Of a stretch of DNA of 64,000 nt, positions 44,820 to 57,900 are shown piece by piece. The notes beneath the pieces were generated by a model, which ran no database searches, was not told the origin of the DNA, and saw nothing but the letters and a program-made list of their open reading frames with translations. A program made the position numbers and the translations under genes. The stretch lies in the NCBI RefSeq assembly GCF_015832195.1, contig NC_052018.1, forward strand, positions 53,443,666 to 53,507,665, written 5' to 3'. Each line of letters begins with the position of its first letter. Position 1 is the first letter of the stretch. This DNA comes from Motacilla alba alba. Lineage: Eukaryota; Chordata; Aves; Passeriformes; Motacillidae.

Positions 44820-45265
44820 TTCAACAGAACAATAGAATAGGCATAGTCGTAAGGGACCCACAAAGATCAAGTCCAACCCTTGGCACAGAACCATCCCCAA
44901 AAGTCACACTACGTGCCTGAGGGTTTAGTACTAACATTTGAGCTCTGTCAGGCTTGGTGCTTTGACCTCTTCCCTGGGGAGCCCATTCCAGTGCCCAACC
45001 ATCCTCTGGGAGAAGAACCTCTTATTTATACCCAACCCAACCTTCCCCTGACACAGCTTCAGGCCATTCCCTAAGATTCTGTCACTGGACACCACACAGA
45101 AGAGATTGGTACCTGCCCCTCTGCTTCCCCTCACAAGGAAGTTGTAACTGCAATGAGGTGTCCCCTCAGTCTCCCCTTCTCCAGGCTGAACAGACCAAGT
45201 GACCTCAGCTGCTCCTCAGCAGCTTCCCCTCAAGGCCATCACCTTCTTTATTGCCCTCCTTGCAA
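44820..45265 (-). mobile_element. CR1 LINE, 5'-truncated 3' portion
   Basis: The minus strand contains the hallmark CR1 tail: GGCTGAACAGACC (plus-strand form) with adjacent lines on AGGGGACACCTCATTGCAG, then the GGTTCTTCTCCCAGAGGATGG region and ending with the GTTGGACTTGATC-type 3' end near 44865. CR1 is the dominant bird LINE. The truncated 5' end runs close to a TG/TA microsatellite. It lies in the intron upstream of the transmembrane exon. Confidence 0.88.
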
Positions 45266-45298
45266 CAGCAAGTATATGTGTATGTATACAGCCGAATA

Positions 45299-45314
45299 AA
45301 TGTGTGTGTGTGCG

Positions 45315-45397
<83 letters not shown>
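45299..45397. repeat. Compound TG/TA/CA microsatellite
   Basis: (TG)n followed by about 75 bp of nearly pure TA with one TG interruption, then (CA)n. The two flanks are complementary, so the whole can fold into one hairpin. Open frames across it in several frames are artefacts. Confidence 0.95.
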
Positions 45398-48300
45398 CTC
45401 CGCACAGGCAGAAGTGTTTATGTACCTGGATTTCCAAATAAGTTACTGTATTAAAAAGCAGAAGACAAAGCAGAGACAATGTACCAACTTACCACCATTA
45501 TTTCATTTAATGTTATTTTTTTCAGATATTAAATATGGTATATTTAACACTGAATAGTAAGAAAACATTTATTCACAAATAATAAAACGCTTTTCTCCAA
45601 GCCACAATGTGAACTCTAAACTGCAGTGCTTCTGTCCTCCATGCAGTCCTTTGTACACTAATTCACCTTACAGCATCTGGTCTGAGATCTGCATTCTACT
45701 GGGAATTTTGATTCTCTAAATAAGGTCATCCACAAAGCCAAGCCTAAAGTCAGCAGTAGTTTTATTTCTGTTTATAGGCCCTGAAAGATACCCCATAAAC
45801 CACCGTTCTACAGAGAGATTAAACCAGTCTGTAACACAGCTGAGTGGGCTGAGGCTACAGGTTACAGCAGAGAGAAAAATAGAATATACATGAAAGTGCA
45901 CAACCATTCAGTCTGCACCTCTTTGCATAACAGCCTGGTGTAAAAAGGATCAGGAACAGGAGCTTTTCCAGCCTGATAAAAAGATAAAAAATATAAATAG
46001 GTTGCAGCAAGGGGTAAAATCTCTTGAGATGCTTACATGTAAAATACAAAATGGCTTTCCAGCTCTCTAGTTCCTGCTTGCTAAGGCTGTGGCCTTTCCT
46101 CTACTCACTGGCATGAATGGGTATGTGTGCTTGCTCTCCCTCTGGCCCTTCTTCTCTCACACTCCCCCCAGCATGCAGCAGATGCCACCTATCCTCTCCC
46201 CTCACAGCATCTTCATGTGGAATAAGTTACAAGCTGTTGGTATCATCATACTTATGTCACTACACAGAAAGTGTCCCTTAGTCTGAAACTAGGATGCTTC
46301 TCAACAGATCACCAAAAGCAGCAGAACAATAAACCAAGGTAAAGTCATATGAGAGAAAGGCTAATGCTCTCCTGAAAATCGACTCCATTCAGAAAGCCAG
46401 TGTAGTTATTATCAGGGATCATTGGTATCTAATACTTTCTGGGTTTAACTATGTTACACAGATCATTTCTATTTGTATTCCATGTGCAGGAACCCACAGT
46501 ACCTTTTGAGGGAAGGATAATGCTGTTGTTTAAAATTACTCTTTATTACTTATTTCTGTAACCTTCATCTCTGCAGTATCTGAACCACATACTAACAACT
46601 TACCCTCAGAAAAACCTTATGAGTTAGGAAGGTGCTCTCTTCCAGATACCCACATGAGAGCTAGACAGACAGTGAGAGGTCTGGCAGTGCTTTAATCGTA
46701 AAACTTAATCATCATCATAAGAATTCATCATTATAATCATCTCTCTCACCTACAGCTTGAACTCTATCTGCTGAGAAATACTAAATGTTTCCTTCTGTAT
46801 GTAAATACATGCCTGCATGCACACTTGCATACATAACCTGTGAGGAATGAATACTATATTTTTTGTTTGTATTATATGTGTTGTTGAGGTGTCAAGGGAT
46901 AAAAGTAGGGAACAGGCAGGAGATGTGTGCATGTACAACACACACCAGCTAGAATTAATGTTGGATGCACACATGATGTTGTCTAAGAGAGGAAATGAGG
47001 GGCATGACTTTTGAGGCAGAACTAGAAGATGAAGGTATTCAACATTCTCAATGCTAAAAATGAATTAACTCCCAGTCCAGTTTTAGCTGGGCTGGATGTG
47101 ATAAATGTGAATGAACATTTGACAAGCAGTAGAGACAAAAGGCCAATCAGTAGAGTCAAAGGATAAATCTAAGATAAATATAAATGGCTTTATATGCCAA
47201 TGGGGAAAAAATGGTCATGTTTGCTGTACAGAGTACTGAGAAACAGCAAGGACATGGGAAGGGTAAAGAGGGACTGTGCAGGAATGGGATATTTGCTGTG
47301 TCTGGAATTGTACAATGTGACCTAGCAAAGGTAAGAACTACTCAATCTGCAAAATAACTAAGGCTGGAGCAAGAGATTTAGTTGTGTGGATGGAGATTTA
47401 AGACCAAGTCTCTGAGAGATTTCAAAATATGAATGATAGGGATTGACCTGAAGATGCACTTCTAAACTTGAAGGCTCAAAAATACATCCAACAGTACAGG
47501 CTTTGAGCTTAGATCAGGACAGTGGTATTTTCAAAGGAGTATTAGTGATGAGAGAGTGAAGGAGAAAGAATGACAAACCTGTTTCACACTTCCCTGGAGA
47601 AAGACAGGACCCTTATAGCTTGACAGAGCAAGCTGCAATATATGTGCTTATCAGAGTCACGTTTAAAACTATTGCATGGCCACACACACAGCTGTTTCAT
47701 TCAGAAAAGTTACTTTAGGAAAACAACTATCCATGTCTCAGAAAATCTGAAGGGAAGGTTACCAAGCGTGTTTACATATTTGGCTAACTAAGGAACAGGT
47801 GTTTTATTATATACACTCTAGGAAATAGTTGGTTTGGATCACCAGTAAATTCAAAATGAAACTCTGTTAAGTTTTTCAAGCAACAGTGGAAAGTCAGGAG
47901 GATATCTGCTGCTTGACCATTTGTTCTTGTTTCCTTACATTAAGGATTTTGAAGCAAGGGACAGTAACTCATTCCATGAACTTTAAGGCTACTTACGAGA
48001 TAAAGCTGGTGCCCACTAGAAACGCACCACAGAGTCCTAAATTAGTTGAGGAGAATGTCATTGAATAGTCATACACTAACCAAGATTATTATCAATGGAT
48101 GAACCTGCTATACCTAAAATGCTAAAATCTACTGGCACAACGATACTTCTCTTTCCAATATCAACAGAAAAATTGCTTTGAACTTAAACAAAGCTAGGAT
48201 TATTACATGTATATTTCTAGCAACAGATAATATATGCATTCTTTAGACTAAATTCTACATTTGGGGACTATATGAAAGTAATCATAGATATAAATCACAT

Positions 48301-48699
48301 TGTAATCTATGTGTATTGCATGCAATGATTATTTTGAGGAAGCCATTGAATGTAGCATAGAATAATTTATTGAAACTTATGAATTTGAAAGCATTTCCTA
48401 TTACTCGTGTTTTAACTTTGATGGCTCAAAGTGTGTTTTATAACCATATGTGATCTTACTCATACATAACCAGACAGACAAACAGATAAACCTTGTGTCT
48501 ACATGTTAAAACTACACATGTAAGTGAATATCTCCTGGGTGCTGACTGCACAAGGACTAAGCAGCAGGTAAACTTCTGCTTACTCTGAGAACTCGCTTTC
48601 TCTACCCTCTATGAGACAACCAGGATTTAGTTCTCTGAAGTGGCTCTTCTGCAGGCTGAGCTGCTGATTTTGCCAAACAAAACAACACAAGTAACCAAA

Positions 48700-48872
48700 G
48701 ATTCACAAGGAACAAATCTTGCCTAACCAATCCAGCGACTTTCTATAATGGAGTGACTACATCAGTGGGCAAGGGAAGAGTTACAGATGTCATCTATCCG
48801 GACTTTTGTAAGCCTTTGACATGGTCCATGACAGCATCCTAACACAAAATCTCTAAATTGGAGAGATATAAT
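48700..48872 (+). mobile_element. CR1 LINE, internal reverse-transcriptase fragment
   Basis: A decayed stretch translates to pieces of the CR1 reverse transcriptase (the ATDVIYLDFCKAFDMV-like block appears as VTDVIYPDFCKPL, then breaks). It lacks the CR1 3' end. Several substitutions and indels make it non-functional. Confidence 0.75.
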
Positions 48873-51800
48873 TATTTTGATAACTGGAATTAACTCCTAT
48901 ATATTTCTAAAAAGGGAAAAAATGCTTTAAAATTATTTAAGTTACAAAACTACCTGCTTTACTAATCTTGAACATCAGACTCTATAAAAAGGTAATTTAT
49001 TGATCTGAGAAGGAACTTTGCATGGTAAGAGAATCATCATCATACAAAAATGGACTCTATTGACTACAAATTCGCTTGGCCAGCCTTACTCCAATAGACC
49101 ATGAATTAAGTGTTAATTTTTACTGTGTCTTTGCCTTGCATATCAATATATGCATTTTTGAATTTTGATCCTGTGAATCTGAGAAGAGATAACCCAACAA
49201 TTTTCAGTCCATGCAAACTCATCTTCCATAAAATTTTCAAGAAGAGTTTCTGAACTTAAACAGAGCTTTAACTACATTTTCCACCTGTGCAAAAATAGCT
49301 GCCTACACTGAAGATTTATGAACTAGATTGGGAGGTGAACACTGGATTTTAGCAATTTATCTACTTGCCTTCCTTCTGAACTAATGAACAGCAACAACAA
49401 TCATATCCCACAGTCCCATTCACAAAGTTCATAAAATAACTCGACCTAGTGATTCTGACTCTGCACATAGCCAGTTACAGTCACCATATAAGAAGTTGTT
49501 CTCCTTGTTTTCATTGATGCTAGAGGAGAGTATTCAATCAGTCAACTTCCATGATTAATAGCACAAAGTTCAACTGTGAACAGCACTAAATTAGACTAGT
49601 ATAGCTAACTCAGGGACAGTAAAATTCTAAACAGGTGAGGTAGAATCCATCTTCTCACAGTTTCCAGATGTACTTAATTACTCTAAATTTTTTAACCACA
49701 TTTTTAATCAAACACACAAAGAAAATCCAATATCCACGTCTTAAATTGAGCATATGCATATTATTTACACTAAATTTTTGAAGTATACTGTGGCATAAGG
49801 AATCCAGTCACAGCACGTATTTCTTTCCTGTCTTTTCCTTCCTTCTGTGGTTCAAGATTTACACTGAGCCTTGCAAAATTGTCAGGGAATTTATGGCACT
49901 CAGCACAAAATCTATTCGCCTATACCTTCCCAAGAAGATAGTGTAGGAATCCAGATAATGATATTCTACTTGCTCATCCAAACACAATTATTCAAGCAGA
50001 AAATTCTGGTAGGATTTTGCAGGGTTGTTTGCATGGTACCATGAAGAGAACAGCCAGGCTTCCAACTGACAGCTTTTAAATCAGAAATCTTGAACAACAT
50101 TTTTATACTTAACCTTCTCACCATACAATTTGATTCTTTTAACATTCACTGCATTTTATTCTGAGTTTCCTTTGTGTGAGCGAGGGAAGAAACTCAATTT
50201 TATGCATGATTAAAGCTACTATTTTATTACACTGCATTTTCTTTGAATGTTAATTTCTGTTTATGGCAGATCTTTGAATTCTCACAAACTGGTGTTATTG
50301 CTGCATAGCTTGATATTCAAAATAGCTGTGCTCTAGATAATCTGTTCTGCACTTTCGTTATGTGACATTCAAAAACTTTTAATTAAATCCAGGAATGACA
50401 TCTGAATGAGTTCAACAAGGTAACATCATGATAACATCAAATGAAACTGAAGGTATCTCTGGAGATGTCAGTCTACCACCTGAGAAAAGGGCTTGTTGAG
50501 AAACCAGGTGAGATTCTCTGACATTTTTTTTAGATTGGTCTGCCCTGTGTTTTAATCATCTGCCCAGAAAGACTGTTCCACCTGCATCAGTCTTTTTTTT
50601 TTACTGCTTTGCTACAGTGATAATCATCGTGCAATTAAAGAAATTTTTATAAGTCTGAGATTTAATTAATAAATTCAAGTTCAGTGAGAGAAGATCCACA
50701 ACCACTTTTAGCTTTATCAAGTTTTAAAAAAAGCCTGAGCTGAATCTTTTTGCTGCAAACATTTTAATGTATATTTGCAGGGATCAGGGGACAGGATGTG
50801 CAACTTGTTCTAGCAGACTATGCACATCATTCATGAGGTCTTACAGATATCCTCACATGGGTCACTTTGGTACAGCACTACTGATTTTTCTTTCTCAAGC
50901 TGAAAGCTGAAAATACATTTAGTGGGAATCTCCACAATTGTCTCTTGCCTACAGCTCCTAAAGAATTTCTCTCTTGGACTGCAGGTTCTGGGAGATGAAG
51001 GCATGCCAGAAATTTACTGGGGTTTGGAACCATCTAAGCTGTTGCTTCCAGGATTCTAAATTACAGATTTTTTAGGGTGGCATTATTAGAAAGAAAAATT
51101 GTATATGACTGAACAGAAATTGTGATTCCCTGAGCTGTGCTCTGAAGTGTCAGGTTCATCCCTGTCACCATAGTAACCAGGTTCATGACTGTCCCAAGGA
51201 AGAGAGTTTTAACAGGCTCTTCCAGTGAAAAGGGGGATGCCAGGCACCACCAGCCTCTTCTCTGAACTTATCCTGGAAGGAGAGAGTAGTGAGGTGATGC
51301 TTAGATAAAATCTGCTGTCTTACATTTGTGTTGCAACACACTGTGCCAAAATTTATCCTCATGAGGGTCCCTTGCTGGGGGAAAGGGAGAGGTGTCACCA
51401 CCTCCAGATGCTGCCAGCTGAGCCTAACACAAGGAGCCCTCAAGGCCCCAAAGCTTCATGATATTATAAGTTAAGCCTTCAAATGGACAAAATTATATGT
51501 GACTATGTTCTCCACATAAAAGTTCATTGCTGCAGAAATTGATACAGAGACTGTTCATGGGCCCCTTCTGATAGTTGACGTGTAAATAAAAAACAACAAA
51601 CCAGCTTGAGGCTAACCTCTCTTTAGTCAGATTTGAGATGGTGTAAGGAGCTGTAAAAGTTAGGCACTGGGAGACTCACAGATGCTGTGCATACAAATAT
51701 GGTATCAAGTAAACAGGTTACACATCCTGCTTTCAGATAATGCAGAAGAGCAGCCTGAACTTATGCTACTGGATACTTTTAAAATTATGAACACGTAGCT

Positions 51801-54800
51801 TATAAATATTTATAGACATTTTAATTAATTAAAAGTCTAGCACAGCATATCTTGTCCTACAATAATGATAATGCTACCTGAAATTCCAGTATAATATGTA
51901 CATTTATGTATAAAAGACCAGTTCCTGACTAGTGTTGATAAGCCCTCTCAAATGTTGATAAATGTTGCTTTGATAAGTCATACACAATAAAAAAAAAACA
52001 AACCCAAACACATCTCTACAACTCTCCAGGACTTTCAGATCACTTAATTGATGGAACTACTTTGGTAGGAAACTGTAAGAAAAACAGAATCATGTGAACC
52101 AAGCCTCTGCTGCTATAATAGTCTGAAATGAAAATTAATGAGGGCTCTGAAATCAGTAATGTCCATGAATTTATGACCAATTAGCAAAGAGTTTACCTTA
52201 ATAGATTCAGAAGTATCAAGTGAAAAAAGTGCTGAATCTGTTTGCCTCAGTAGCTGAGAAACCTTGGACATGAGCAAATGAGGAGAGCCAGAGCAGGAAC
52301 AATGCTGAGGAGACAATGTTCCTGCAACACTCTGCCCTGCTGTCCGTGGGTCACATTGAAAATTAGTGCCATCAATGTGTTTCTACTACATTTGCCACTA
52401 AGACATACTTCTGGAGCAGTGTACTTTGCAGGCACATTACTATCTTTAAAACTATGGCTAGAAAAAGATTTGGTTATGGGGAATTAGGATGTTCAGTGAA
52501 TGTCATAATCCACAGGTTTTACAGCTTCTGAATTGCAGGCTGCTATCTTCTGCCAGAAAACAGCTGTTTGTGTGCAGAGATAAACCAAGTTAGCTCTAAG
52601 GGAGCTGGCTCAGTGATGCAACCATGCCCTCAGGACATAAAAAGCTCTGGGCCAATACAGATGGCAACACTGACAAGACATTTTACACAGAGGTGTAAAC
52701 TGAAGTTACACTCTCAGCTTCTAGTTCAGTTGAGACAGGACACAAGACAAACATGTGGGCTAAGGCTTCTGAAATGGCACCTCTCAAAGCAAAGAGCAAA
52801 CACGGTCAGAGGAACATGGCCTGTCCCCATCTCACAATATCACTGCCCAAGTGAGTGGAGACTCCTCCTGCTCACGGCCTATGATGAAGCACAGGTGGCT
52901 GAGTTGCCTTTGGAACTTTCAACTCCAAAACATTCAGAACAACTTATGTTGCTGAGTTTTACCTGTGGATAAATTCCAGTCTGTTCATTAGTATACCTGA
53001 CACTAGAAAATCCATGACACAATCTTTTTTTCTCCCCTCCTATTCTGGATTGCCTTGTCTTCAAAACAAATAACAAATATTTGAAAGGAATCAGGATACC
53101 ATGTTTCAGGGGTCTAGTACTGTGTTTTTTGAATCTTTGAAGTCCTCTTTCAGGTCATTGTTTCAAAATTGTCAACAACAGTGCAAAGGCTGGAGATTTA
53201 CCTAAAAAATCCTAATCCATGTGTTAACCCATGTGTTAAGGTTTTACAATCCTGTAGATCTTCTAAAATATAAACTATTTGACATATTAAATGCTTGTTA
53301 TAAAACATCAGATCTCATAGTGTAACAGCTGCACATTTGAAATACTGGAAAAATTCAGAGAAATTCCTAGGTTTTTTTTTTTTTTGGAAATCCGGTTAAT
53401 TGTCTGTGTCTTGCAAAAAAATTTCAAAATAAGGCTTTTTTGAGTAGCTTGATGCATTTCTTTAAATGGTCAACATTGAAGAAAAGATCTAAAAATTCAA
53501 ACAAAATTTTTTCATGGCATGTGCACTAACAGACCTTGAAATGGGTATGTAGAAAAACGGATGTAGAAAAACATAACACACATACTGTAAAGTACTGGAC
53601 TGAAACAATGGAATATAACTAACTTTGCTCTCTGATTTTCTGGAAAGGGGTATTGGCTAAGAATGATCCTCTGATCTACCTCATCAACAAGCCATTTAAA
53701 ACCTGCTTGTTGGATGGACTGCTACCATTTCTAAGGTCCCTGTGATTATTTCCCTTATAAGCACAATGGACCTGTTGTTGGACCTGTTGCAGCATTTTTT
53801 CCTGGGAACATATAAAAGCAGTCAGCCTCTTGTTAATGAGATAATTTGTTAAGTTAGTGTTTGGCTACCTTACAAATCAATCAACTTCCAAGCTTTATTC
53901 TAAACAAACTACCTTCAAAAATGTGTTTTTAAAGATAAAATCTCTCTTGATATTATAAAATTTCAACTGTGCAAGACACTGCACTGAAAAGTTACCTGGT
54001 GTTGACAATGAGTCCTAAATGGCTTGTTAGCTCAGAATTAATTCTTAAAAGAAAATTATTTAAAAATCAACGTTTGGTAGCAATATACAAAATGTCTGGT
54101 CTTTCCACCAGATAGCATTTAAGAACTTTAGCAGAGAAAGTACATTATCATGATCATTATTACTTATATGACATGGTTTATGTGGAAAAATATTACTCTC
54201 AAATGCCCGAAGTTACATTTTGCTATATTTATTGGAAATAACATTCTATTAATAACTTCTGCTAATTTAAGCAACTATAAAATTGCAAGTGAGAATTTAC
54301 TGGTAGTGTAGGAGTTGCGGAGTTAATGCAGAGCTGTGTAATTACACTGAAGGAAGTAAGGACAGCTTAACTCTTCTCCACCAGAAAAGTGCAAACTCTC
54401 ACCCCAAATGCTAGCTCAAAATACAGAAAATGAGACGAAAAATTTTCTTATATCAAATGCAGTGCTAATAACATTGTAGATGGAATCAAAAGATGGAGGC
54501 AGTGAAGAACAGAAACAGTCCTTCCTCTATTCTTTCCAAACAACCAAGCCCCTACAAATTAAAGCTTCTATAGTACTAAATCTAGCCTTTGGTAGCAACC
54601 ATCAGTTGTTCTTTGCCATTCAGAATGGTGAAAGATGAGAAAATACATAGAAACTCCCCAAGAAAACAAGTGGTTAATTCTTCCTTTGGAGGTAGGTTCT
54701 AGTGTTTCCAAACATGCGTAGATTAAATTTTATACAAAGCATATATATATACATATAGTTTATGCATAATCTTTAATAGCACCCATCTGTTCTTAGTATC

Positions 54801-54895
54801 CCAGATTATTACTGTCATGACTGCCAGCCTTCAGTATTTTTTCCCTGTAAAATTTGGTACTTTTTCAAACAGTGAAAAAATAGAGTGAAAGAGCA

Positions 54896-54896
54896 A

Positions 54897-54968
<72 letters not shown>

Positions 54969-54979
54969 ATGTGCATATA
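54896..54979. repeat. TA/TG microsatellite
   Basis: More than 50 bp of (AT)n followed by (GT)n. A short related tract lies at 54738-54758. Located in the intron upstream of the transmembrane exon. Confidence 0.95.
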
Positions 54980-57900
54980 CTCTGAAAGAAGAAAATAAAA
55001 TATGCTTTCTTTCACAAGATTTATATTCTTCAATTTAGAGAAATTTTTCACAGCTTCTTCAGTTCTATAATACCTTAATGAGATGGTGCAGTGTTTGTAG
55101 GAGTCCACTGGGCTTGCTGGGAAGTGCACCTGCACCAGCAGTGCAACAGCCACGGCAGAGAACCTTTTCCTTTTTTTTCTCTTTTAAAACCTTCCCATCT
55201 GAAGAGCATCCACTCACAGAAAAAGTTACATGGGTCAAAACTCTTGAGGTGCTCTGGAACTTTTTAGCACTAATAGATGTCTTAAGCAGCTGGATGGCTG
55301 GGAGCATGACAGAAAGGCAAATATCCTGTTCCAAACCAGTGGGAGGGTATCACCCAGCTGCACATCACAGCAGGCTGCAAGTACTATCTCAGCCATTACC
55401 CTAATTATGCAGTTGCTCCCAAATCTGCTTATCCAAATACATCTGAAAGGTCTTATGTCAGCACTTTAAGCTCAGCCACCTGATTTTGGACTGAAACATC
55501 CAAAGCTGTGGTGCTTATCCGTGCTAGTCTACCAGCTGTGATGTGAGTGCAGCAGCCTTTAGCTGGCTAAAAGCTTTGTCATCTTCTGCTACACCAACAT
55601 TTCCAACCCAAATATGTTACCTAAGCCTTAAACCCTGTGTAAGAAGTCAAGAGCCTGTCCATGGGCTTGTTTACCACATCTGACATCTACAAATGCAACC
55701 ATAATGACTCTGCAACAACATGCAGCTAAGGCAATGACAACTGTGTGAAAAACACATCAATAACCACAGCTCTGGCTTGACTGCCATTGATTATTGAGTC
55801 CAGATCAGAACTTGTAATGATATTAAAAGCCTTTCATACTGTGTCATTGCCTCTCTGTCTAGATATTCCTACATTATTAATATGTCAAAGAAACTTTCAA
55901 GCATGAAGAAGAGATGGGAGTCCTGCAGACTACAGGACAAAACATGCCTGCAAGAAAAAAGACTAAAAGTGTATTGACACTTTCTGGACTTTTGGGTCTA
56001 CTTTTTCACATTTTTTCCTTTTAATACTGAAGTTTTGTTGCCTTCAAATCTTAAAGTAATCTCCCTCATCTGAAAAAAAAATGAATTTTTTATTATTTCC
56101 ATTACTGGAGGAAATATTCACACAAGACTATGATGGGGAGCCAGGTGTAATAGAGAACTGCCATGACTAAAGTTAGATGAACTTTTTATATCTGTTGTTA
56201 TACTGGTTCATATAAAGTAAATGAAAAGCAATTTTTAACTTCACAAAGCACAGACCATGGCAGAGTACAGTGAGGCTGTAAGAAAGGTAGTAATGGGCTG
56301 TGCATTATGCAAAATTAAAAGGTAACAGTTTGAAAATGACTTTGGTGTCCCCTCAGCTGCTAATGTTTTACACAGGTATAGAGTGTTGGGTTGTTTTTAT
56401 CCAGAGGATGAAATTTCCTGCTCTGTATAGGATATGCTTTGGGCTGCTGCTTTCTGAGCTAGTTTCTCCAGGAAAATATAATTGTATCAAAGGCAAAAAC
56501 CCCAAACATATATTTAGCAAAAGCTTCAAATTCACATACAAGTCAAAATAAACAAAGCCAACTATAACATGCAAATATTGTATTATGATTTATGTAATGG
56601 ATTGTCGGCAAAGAAGATTACTATTCTGGTATTTATGCTTTAAATCTGGTTTTAGGGTTTTCAGTCAGTTGTGATCTGATTAAAATGTGACTGATTTGGA
56701 GGAGAAAATCACCTTAAACTGATGGAGTGCCAAGAACTCTTGCAGATGAGGTGGCAGAAATATCTCTACTGAGCTATGTCTAACAATGACCAAAACCAAA
56801 TTTGCATCTTAAAATGAGAACAAAGATTGTATTAAACAACAGACATTAAAACAATGTGCTCTAGTGGTGAGCACACAAGCTAGGACACATCTGTATATAC
56901 CTGATTTACACTGTTCCTTTGGCAAATGTGAATAGCATTTTGAAACACACAGGCCACTCCACACTGTGAGTTCCCATTTATAAGCAGGTATTCCCAGCCA
57001 TTCAGGTCAAAAATGGCCCTTCTCCTTTTCAAGGAAGAGGAAAATGGCTTTATTCACTAACTTAATACAGCTTTAATGAATGGTTCACTTCAGCTTCTTA
57101 TTGCTTAAAACCCAAGCAATGTTATCTATCAGCTTTCAGAGAGACAGATGGACAAAATTGTCAAACTTGGGTTGATGGATTCACCCTCATATATTCAGAC
57201 AGCACCAACACAGGAGATGACTTTCACATTGCTTGAACAGCTCTCATAAATCAGATGAATTGTCCTCTTTTAACCAGCATGTGAAAAGAAACGTACACTT
57301 GGGAAATATACTAGCCAATGAATGGAATGACAATACCTGATAAAACCTTCTCTTGCCTGATTCTGGTCTAATGATAAGTCTAGTAAGTACTACATGAAGA
57401 CATAATGCAATCTGATATGATCACGCCTGTTATCTACCAAATACTCAAAAAAGTAAAATCAAATACAAAACTGTTTGCATATTTCAAGCACTTAAAAAAC
57501 AGAAAGTAGAGAATAATAATGTATTTCTGAGGCAAATATTAAACCACTTGGGACTACAATAAACTTCATAAGAACTATAAAAGCCTTTTTTATCACTACA
57601 ATGCTTCAGCAGGACAAAATGCTGAAAAAGAAAAATAAGAAATGTAAATGAAATTAGTGATTTGTGATTGCAAAATTTTGGTTTAAATTGGACTGGAATT
57701 GTATCCCTAGCTACACGAATCTGAGAGATATATGCCAATGAAAAGAGAAGCAAATCCAAATGTGGATCTCTGTGAGTGAAAGAGGTGGCCTATTTCTTTC
57801 CTTTTTTCCAAAGGCACAATCCAGACCTGTTACAGATGTTACTTCACACACTCTAGAAAGTCCATCCCTTGTGCTGGTTAACGATGGCAACTCCAGATGC

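Noticed and set aside
44931..45134. Minus-strand 67-codon frame with a plausible protein look
   Set aside because: It lies entirely in the CR1 3' part, which is not coding.
45205..45557. Open frames across the TA microsatellite in several frames on both strands
   Set aside because: A TA repeat is open in every frame and gives only YI-type dipeptide repeats; no gene.
52198..52256. Possible minus-strand exon with donor GTAAAC, reading LLRQTDSALFSLDTSESIK
   Set aside because: Open and flanked by AG and GT, but it matches no part of PTPRK that I recognise and the phase does not fit w1.
54065..54125. Minus-strand text reading IATK, like the expected end of the last FN3 exon
   Set aside because: No valid phase-1 donor or acceptor, stops close upstream and no matching cysteine; coincidence.
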